DNA of 11,722 nucleotides from an uncultured Clostridia bacterium (GTDB lineage Bacteria; Bacillota_A; Clostridia; TANB77; CAG-508). Where the stretch lies: the NCBI GenBank assembly GCA_947594095.1, contig CANQEA010000042.1:1-11722 (forward strand). Reading direction: 5' to 3'. Shown piece by piece: positions 8,252 to 11,722 of this stretch; within the stretch, counting starts at the first letter, position 1, and every line of letters starts with the position of its first letter. A model generated the notes under the pieces. It searched no databases, had not been told where the DNA came from, and was given only the letters and a program-made list of their open reading frames with translations. A program made the position numbers and the translations under genes.

Positions 8252-10216
8252 ATGGAAGATTTAGTGGAAAGCATACTAGACTATGTAAGATCAGATTATA
8301 CAGATTATGCAATTATGATAAATGGAGAGTGGGGTTCTGGTAAAACACACTTTTGGAATAATAAAATAAAAAATAAAATTGAATCTATGAAATTAAATGG
8401 TAAAAACTTTACTACTATTTATATGTCTTTATACGGAATCTCTAACCTAGAAGAAATTAGTAAAAAAATATTTATTGAAACAACACAATTAATGGATAAG
8501 AACCTAAGAAAATTCATGGACTCTAATGAACAAAAAACAATTCCTGAATATGCAAAAACAGGTATTGATATGGCAAACTTCTTTGGCGTAACACAAAATG
8601 GTGATAAAGTAGACTATGGAGAATTTTTCTCAACAGATGACAAAGTACTTTGTTTTGATGATCTAGAAAGAGCAAATGTAGACGTTATAGATATCTTAGG
8701 ATATATCAATAACTTCGTTGAACATGACCACATAAAAACAATTATTATATGTAATGAAAAAGAACTTTCTACAAAACTAAAAAGCTCTAATTTAGAGATG
8801 AAAACATTTATCGCGACTTATCTTTTAGATAAACAAGACGAACTAATAAAAGCAGACAAGCCTTTAGTTGAAAAAATCCAAGAAAAAATTGCAAATGTAT
8901 TTGATAAAGCAAATGATTATGAAAGAATTAAAGAAAAACTAATAGGTGAAACTTTTGAATATGCACCTAAATTTGATTATATTATAAACGGTATTTTAAT
9001 GAGATATGAAAATGATCCTGATTTAATTCGCTTTCTAAGACAAAATACAAATCTTATTATTTTAACTTTTAATAGAAGTGGAACAAGAAACCTAAGAATT
9101 TTAAAACATGCACTAAATGATTTTAAGAAAATATATGAGATGGTAAACAAAGAATACCCAAATACAAACCATAGGGTTATGCAAACAATGCTTATATTTA
9201 CAATAGCTATATCTTTTGAAATAAAAGCAGGAAAAATAACAAAAGATAAATTTATGAACATTAGAGATAATGAAGAATATAAATCAATTTTAGTATCTTC
9301 TAGAATACTTATGGATAATAGACAATTCTATATCAAAGAATTTGATAGTAATTACTACTATAATTTTAAATCTGAATATAGATTCTTTAAGTTTATAGAG
9401 TATTATGTAAGAACAAGAATCTTTGATATGAAGCTATTTAAAGATAATATGGAAACAATTAGAAATACAATTGATACTGAAAATCTACCAGCATTTAAAA
9501 GGTTACTTACAGAAGAATATTGGAAAATACCAGATGACCAATTTACAAAAGTTATAAATGAAATCGTCGAAGACGTAAAAGCAGGAAAAATTAAATTAAT
9601 AGATATAGTAAAACTATATGCTTATTTTAGTTATTTTGCTAAAAAAGGTTTAATTGATTATGAATTAAAAGATATAAAAAATCTATTTATTAATGGTATG
9701 AATTTATCATCCTTAACATCAGAATATTGTGAGAATACTCAAGAAGAATTGGGGAAAATTGCAATTGACGAAGTTGCAGAAGACATGGATGATATTTTAA
9801 AACATTTCTATTCATTAAATGAACAATTACTAGATAAACAATATAGAGAAAAGGCAGATGAATTGTTTAAAAATATTCCAATGAAAATGGAACAATTTTA
9901 TGAAAAATTTGATAGAGAATGTATGGATATACCAATATTTAAATATTACGATACATTTCAATTATTCCAAAGATTATCATGCGCAAGTAATGAAGACATT
10001 GTTTTAATTAAGGAAAAACTTATAGACAGACAAAAGAAATTCCCAAAAGAGATAGAACCTGAAATGAAAAATATGAAACAATTAAAACAAGTTATAGACG
10101 ATTACTTAAAAGGTAGAGATGCGACAATTAAAAATGTAATGCTTAAAGAATTTTCAAAAGAGGTAGGAAATATTTTAGATAAATATAAAATAAGAAAGGT
10201 AGAAGTAGAAGAGTAA
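8252..10216 (+). CDS. KAP-type P-loop NTPase of unknown function
   Basis: The 654-residue protein looks like a KAP-family STAND-like NTPase. Walker A is GEWGSGKT at residues 25-32, almost at the N-terminus. Walker B is VLCFDDLER at 132-140 with tandem acidic residues D136 and D137. A sensor-like IIICNEKEL follows at 164-172, then KLIGET at 229-234 and the arginine-rich SGTRNLRILK at 276-285, a possible sensor-2 or arginine-finger region. The C-terminal 350 residues are predicted helical and charged, with no effector domain I recognise (no nuclease, TIR, protease or deaminase motif). Many KAP proteins have transmembrane segments inserted in the NTPase domain; I see none there, and the hydrophobic stretch at about 309-322 is probably a buried helix. 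The ATG follows AAGGAG seven bases upstream. It sits 19 nt after comF. Base composition resembles its neighbours. Family assignment is by motif; function is unknown. Confidence 0.8.
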   Translation: MEDLVESILDYVRSDYTDYAIMINGEWGSGKTHFWNNKIKNKIESMKLNGKNFTTIYMSLYGISNLEEISKKIFIETTQLMDKNLRKFMDSNEQKTIPEYAKTGIDMANFFGVTQNGDKVDYGEFFSTDDKVLCFDDLERANVDVIDILGYINNFVEHDHIKTIIICNEKELSTKLKSSNLEMKTFIATYLLDKQDELIKADKPLVEKIQEKIANVFDKANDYERIKEKLIGETFEYAPKFDYIINGILMRYENDPDLIRFLRQNTNLIILTFNRSGTRNLRILKHALNDFKKIYEMVNKEYPNTNHRVMQTMLIFTIAISFEIKAGKITKDKFMNIRDNEEYKSILVSSRILMDNRQFYIKEFDSNYYYNFKSEYRFFKFIEYYVRTRIFDMKLFKDNMETIRNTIDTENLPAFKRLLTEEYWKIPDDQFTKVINEIVEDVKAGKIKLIDIVKLYAYFSYFAKKGLIDYELKDIKNLFINGMNLSSLTSEYCENTQEELGKIAIDEVAEDMDDILKHFYSLNEQLLDKQYREKADELFKNIPMKMEQFYEKFDRECMDIPIFKYYDTFQLFQRLSCASNEDIVLIKEKLIDRQKKFPKEIEPEMKNMKQLKQVIDDYLKGRDATIKNVMLKEFSKEVGNILDKYKIRKVEVEE

Positions 10217-10231
10217 AGCCAAATAATTACA

Positions 10232-10260
10232 TTGACAAAGGTTAGATATAAATATAAAAT
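10232..10260 (+). promoter_or_regulatory. Strong promoter of the peptidoglycan hydrolase gene
   Basis: A perfect TTGACA at 10232-10237 is followed after 17 nt by TAAAAT at 10255-10260 (five of six). An overlapping TATAAA at 10253-10258 is a 15-nt alternative. It begins 16 nt after the KAP-type gene stops, so the hydrolase has its own transcription unit with a leader of about 50 nt. Confidence 0.7.
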
Positions 10261-10317
10261 AAAATTAAGAAATAATCTCAAAAATAATTACAATAAAAAA
10301 AAGGAATGGTATTAATA

Positions 10318-11547
10318 GTGAAAGCTAAAGATAAGAAAATTAAAGTAACTTTAAAAAATATAATATACTTGTCTATTGCATTAATTATACTTCTCCAGCT
10401 ATTTGTGTTTTATAATTATTACTTTGTAAAAAATGAGTCTTATGCAAGAGAAACAAATGCCGATGTAGAAGAAGTACAAATTAGTAAAGCAAAAAAGATA
10501 GATATAGATGAATTCTTAGAAAATACAATAGATGATAGTACAAAAGAAGAATATGTTGTAAATGAAGAAGTCCTTGAGTATCTTACAAAGTATATGACAA
10601 ATAGTAGTTTACCTAAAGGGACCGTTCAGGTAGTCCAAGAGGGAAGACAGGGGCTTCAAGAAATAACTAAAAAAATGGTTTATCAAAATGGTGAAATGGT
10701 AAGCGAAGAACAAGTAGGAGCTAAAGTTACAAAAGCATCTGTTAATAAAATAGTAGAAATTGGTACAGCATCTTGGGCATCAAATTATAAGGTAAAAGTT
10801 GGAGATACTGTTTATGTTACATCAGATAGACTAGGTGTTATGGTAGAACCGAGTGAAGCATCACAAAAAATTGCAACATTATCTAGAGGAGATACACTTA
10901 GTGTACAAGAAATACTAAATGATTGGTACAGAGTAAAAGGCGAGAGTACAAGAGGATATGTAAAAATAGAAAATACTACATATATAAATCCAAACCAGGA
11001 AAATAATGGTGGCTCATCTAATGAAACTGGACAAAGCAAACAAAGTTTAATGTCAAAATTAAGCTTTAATATGGCTTTAAATAAACCAAGTGGATTAACT
11101 TTAGAGCAATTTAAAAAAGTACTAAAAGATGATAAAGATAAAAACAATATATTTGAACAAAACGCAGAATATTTTTATTATATAGAAAAACAGTATAATA
11201 TTAATGGTGTATTTGTCGCAGCCATTGGTATTCATGAAAGTGCATGGGGCACATCTAAAATAGCACGTGATAAGTGTAATTTATTTGGATATGGAGCATA
11301 TGATTCAAATCCATACAATGGAGCATACAGTTTTTCTGATTATTCAGAAAGTATAGATTTAATTGCAAGAGTTTTGGTTAAATATTATTTAAATCCAAAA
11401 GGGACAAGCATCTATGGGGGAGAAACAGCGCAAGGTACATATTATAATGGACCAACTTTAAGTGGAGTTAACACAAAATATGCAACAGATAAAAATTGGG
11501 CAAATGGTGTATATACACATATGACATACTTATATAACAAATTGTAA
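10318..11547 (+). CDS. Peptidoglycan hydrolase with G5, SH3b and GH73-type glucosaminidase domains
   Basis: From the GTG at 10318 this is a 409-residue cell-surface enzyme expected to cut the glycan strand of peptidoglycan. A single hydrophobic segment (about residues 15-36) is a signal peptide or anchor, with a possible cleavage site after ESYA. A G5 domain lies at about 98-150 (KGTVQVVQEGRQGLQE through VNKIVEIGT). A bacterial SH3 domain is at about 160-225 (VKVGDTVYV, DWYRVKGESTRGYVKI), then a Ser/Asn/Gly linker. The C-terminal glucosaminidase has the motif IHESAWGTSKIA, with E307 the likely catalytic acid, and NLFGYGAYDSNPY. The in-frame ATG at 10306 touches AAGGA (10301-10305) with no spacing; GTG at 10318 is 12 nt from it, so I prefer GTG, although that spacing is long. 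It has its own promoter and terminator-like hairpin. Confidence 0.88.
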   Translation: MKAKDKKIKVTLKNIIYLSIALIILLQLFVFYNYYFVKNESYARETNADVEEVQISKAKKIDIDEFLENTIDDSTKEEYVVNEEVLEYLTKYMTNSSLPKGTVQVVQEGRQGLQEITKKMVYQNGEMVSEEQVGAKVTKASVNKIVEIGTASWASNYKVKVGDTVYVTSDRLGVMVEPSEASQKIATLSRGDTLSVQEILNDWYRVKGESTRGYVKIENTTYINPNQENNGGSSNETGQSKQSLMSKLSFNMALNKPSGLTLEQFKKVLKDDKDKNNIFEQNAEYFYYIEKQYNINGVFVAAIGIHESAWGTSKIARDKCNLFGYGAYDSNPYNGAYSFSDYSESIDLIARVLVKYYLNPKGTSIYGGETAQGTYYNGPTLSGVNTKYATDKNWANGVYTHMTYLYNKL

Positions 11548-11568
11548 TACGGTAAGTTTTTTGTTTAA

Positions 11569-11630
11569 AAAATATAGACAATCACGAAAATATATGTTAA
11601 TATATTAAGTGATGTCTATATTTTATATTT
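11569..11630 (+). terminator. Long hairpin, probable terminator of the hydrolase gene
   Basis: AAAATATAGAC at 11569-11579 pairs with GTCTATATTTT at 11614-11624. One bulged A, then ATCAC 11581-11585 with GTGAT 11609-11613, and an apical stem AATATAT 11589-11595 with ATATATT 11600-11606 continue it. The tail is U-rich (TTTTATATTT) rather than a clean T run, and the stem is mostly A-T, so termination may be partial. A tRNA gene begins about 30 nt beyond. Confidence 0.6.
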
Positions 11631-11638
11631 GCATAAAT

Positions 11639-11644
11639 TATAAT
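11639..11644 (+). promoter_or_regulatory. Possible -10 box of the tRNA-Leu gene
   Basis: TATAAT lies seven bases before the mature 5' end of the tRNA, a plausible spacing for direct initiation near the tRNA start. No good -35 box is visible 16-18 nt upstream, where the sequence is the 3' arm of the preceding hairpin. In such AT-rich DNA this match is weak evidence alone. Confidence 0.3.
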
Positions 11645-11651
11645 TAAATAT

Positions 11652-11722
11652 GCAGGTATGCTGGAACTGGCAGACAGGATGGTCTCAAAAACCATTGTCC
11701 TTGTGGCGTGTGGGTTCAAGTC
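11652..11722 (+). tRNA. tRNA-Leu(CAA), cut by the window end
   Basis: The 5' 71 bases of a class II tRNA are present. The acceptor strand is GCAGGTA (11652-11658), then TG, a D stem CTG/CAG with a loop containing the invariant GG, and an anticodon stem ATGGT/ACCAT (11679-11683 and 11691-11695). The loop CTCAAAA holds anticodon CAA at 11686-11688, which reads UUG leucine codons. A long variable arm (GTC/GGC stem, 11697-11707) is typical of tRNA-Leu. The T stem GTGGG and loop TTCAAGT follow at 11710-11721. The 3' side of the T stem and the acceptor lie beyond the window. Other tRNA genes may follow. Confidence 0.93.

Noticed and set aside
8977..9261. Minus-strand open frame with a hydrophobic product inside the KAP-type gene
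   Set aside because: It is antisense to the continuous 654-codon frame with conserved NTPase motifs; hydrophobic translations are expected on the reverse of Lys/Asn-rich AT-rich genes.

Overview
The window is AT-rich DNA from a low-GC Gram-positive bacterium, most likely a member of the Clostridia (Bacillota). The signs are strong AGGAGG-type ribosome binding sites, frequent GTG and TTG starts, the long Firmicutes-type S12 protein, the rpsL-rpsG-fusA-tuf gene order, and Firmicutes-style envelope proteins (a DacF-like carboxypeptidase and a G5-SH3b-glucosaminidase). Nothing in the sequence itself fixes the genus. An uncultured gut-type lineage would fit, but that is a guess.

Layout. Positions 1-4722 are the str locus: rpsL (S12), rpsG (S7), fusA (EF-G) and tuf (EF-Tu). 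The rpsL-rpsG gap (184 nt) is full of inverted repeats. The fusA-tuf gap (191 nt) holds an apparent promoter and a leader with two back-to-back perfect hairpins. A strong intrinsic terminator closes the locus after tuf. Positions 4743-6249 hold two lipid-synthesis genes, plsX and acpP, each with its own recognisable promoter. A terminator that works in both directions separates acpP from a convergent minus-strand gene, a secreted D-Ala-D-Ala carboxypeptidase (6251-7513). Divergent from that gene is a probable two-gene unit: a ComF-family phosphoribosyltransferase followed 19 nt later by a 654-residue KAP-type P-loop NTPase. A consensus-like promoter then drives a membrane-anchored or secreted peptidoglycan hydrolase (G5, SH3b, GH73-type glucosaminidase), which ends in a long hairpin. 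The window stops inside a tRNA-Leu(CAA) gene.

How the genes fit together. Most of the window is core growth machinery: translation factors, acyl-phosphate and acyl-carrier supply for lipids, and cell-wall trimming. The least ordinary gene is the KAP-type NTPase at 8252-10216. This family is often found in mobile or defence settings, but here it sits among housekeeping genes beside comF, with no recombinase, toxin or other effector visible. The other points worth a second look are RNA-level: the structured rpsL-rpsG spacer, which can also pair with the rpsG ribosome binding site, and the tuf leader, whose two hairpins have a mutually exclusive alternative pairing. No CRISPR array, insertion sequence, prophage or rRNA was seen.
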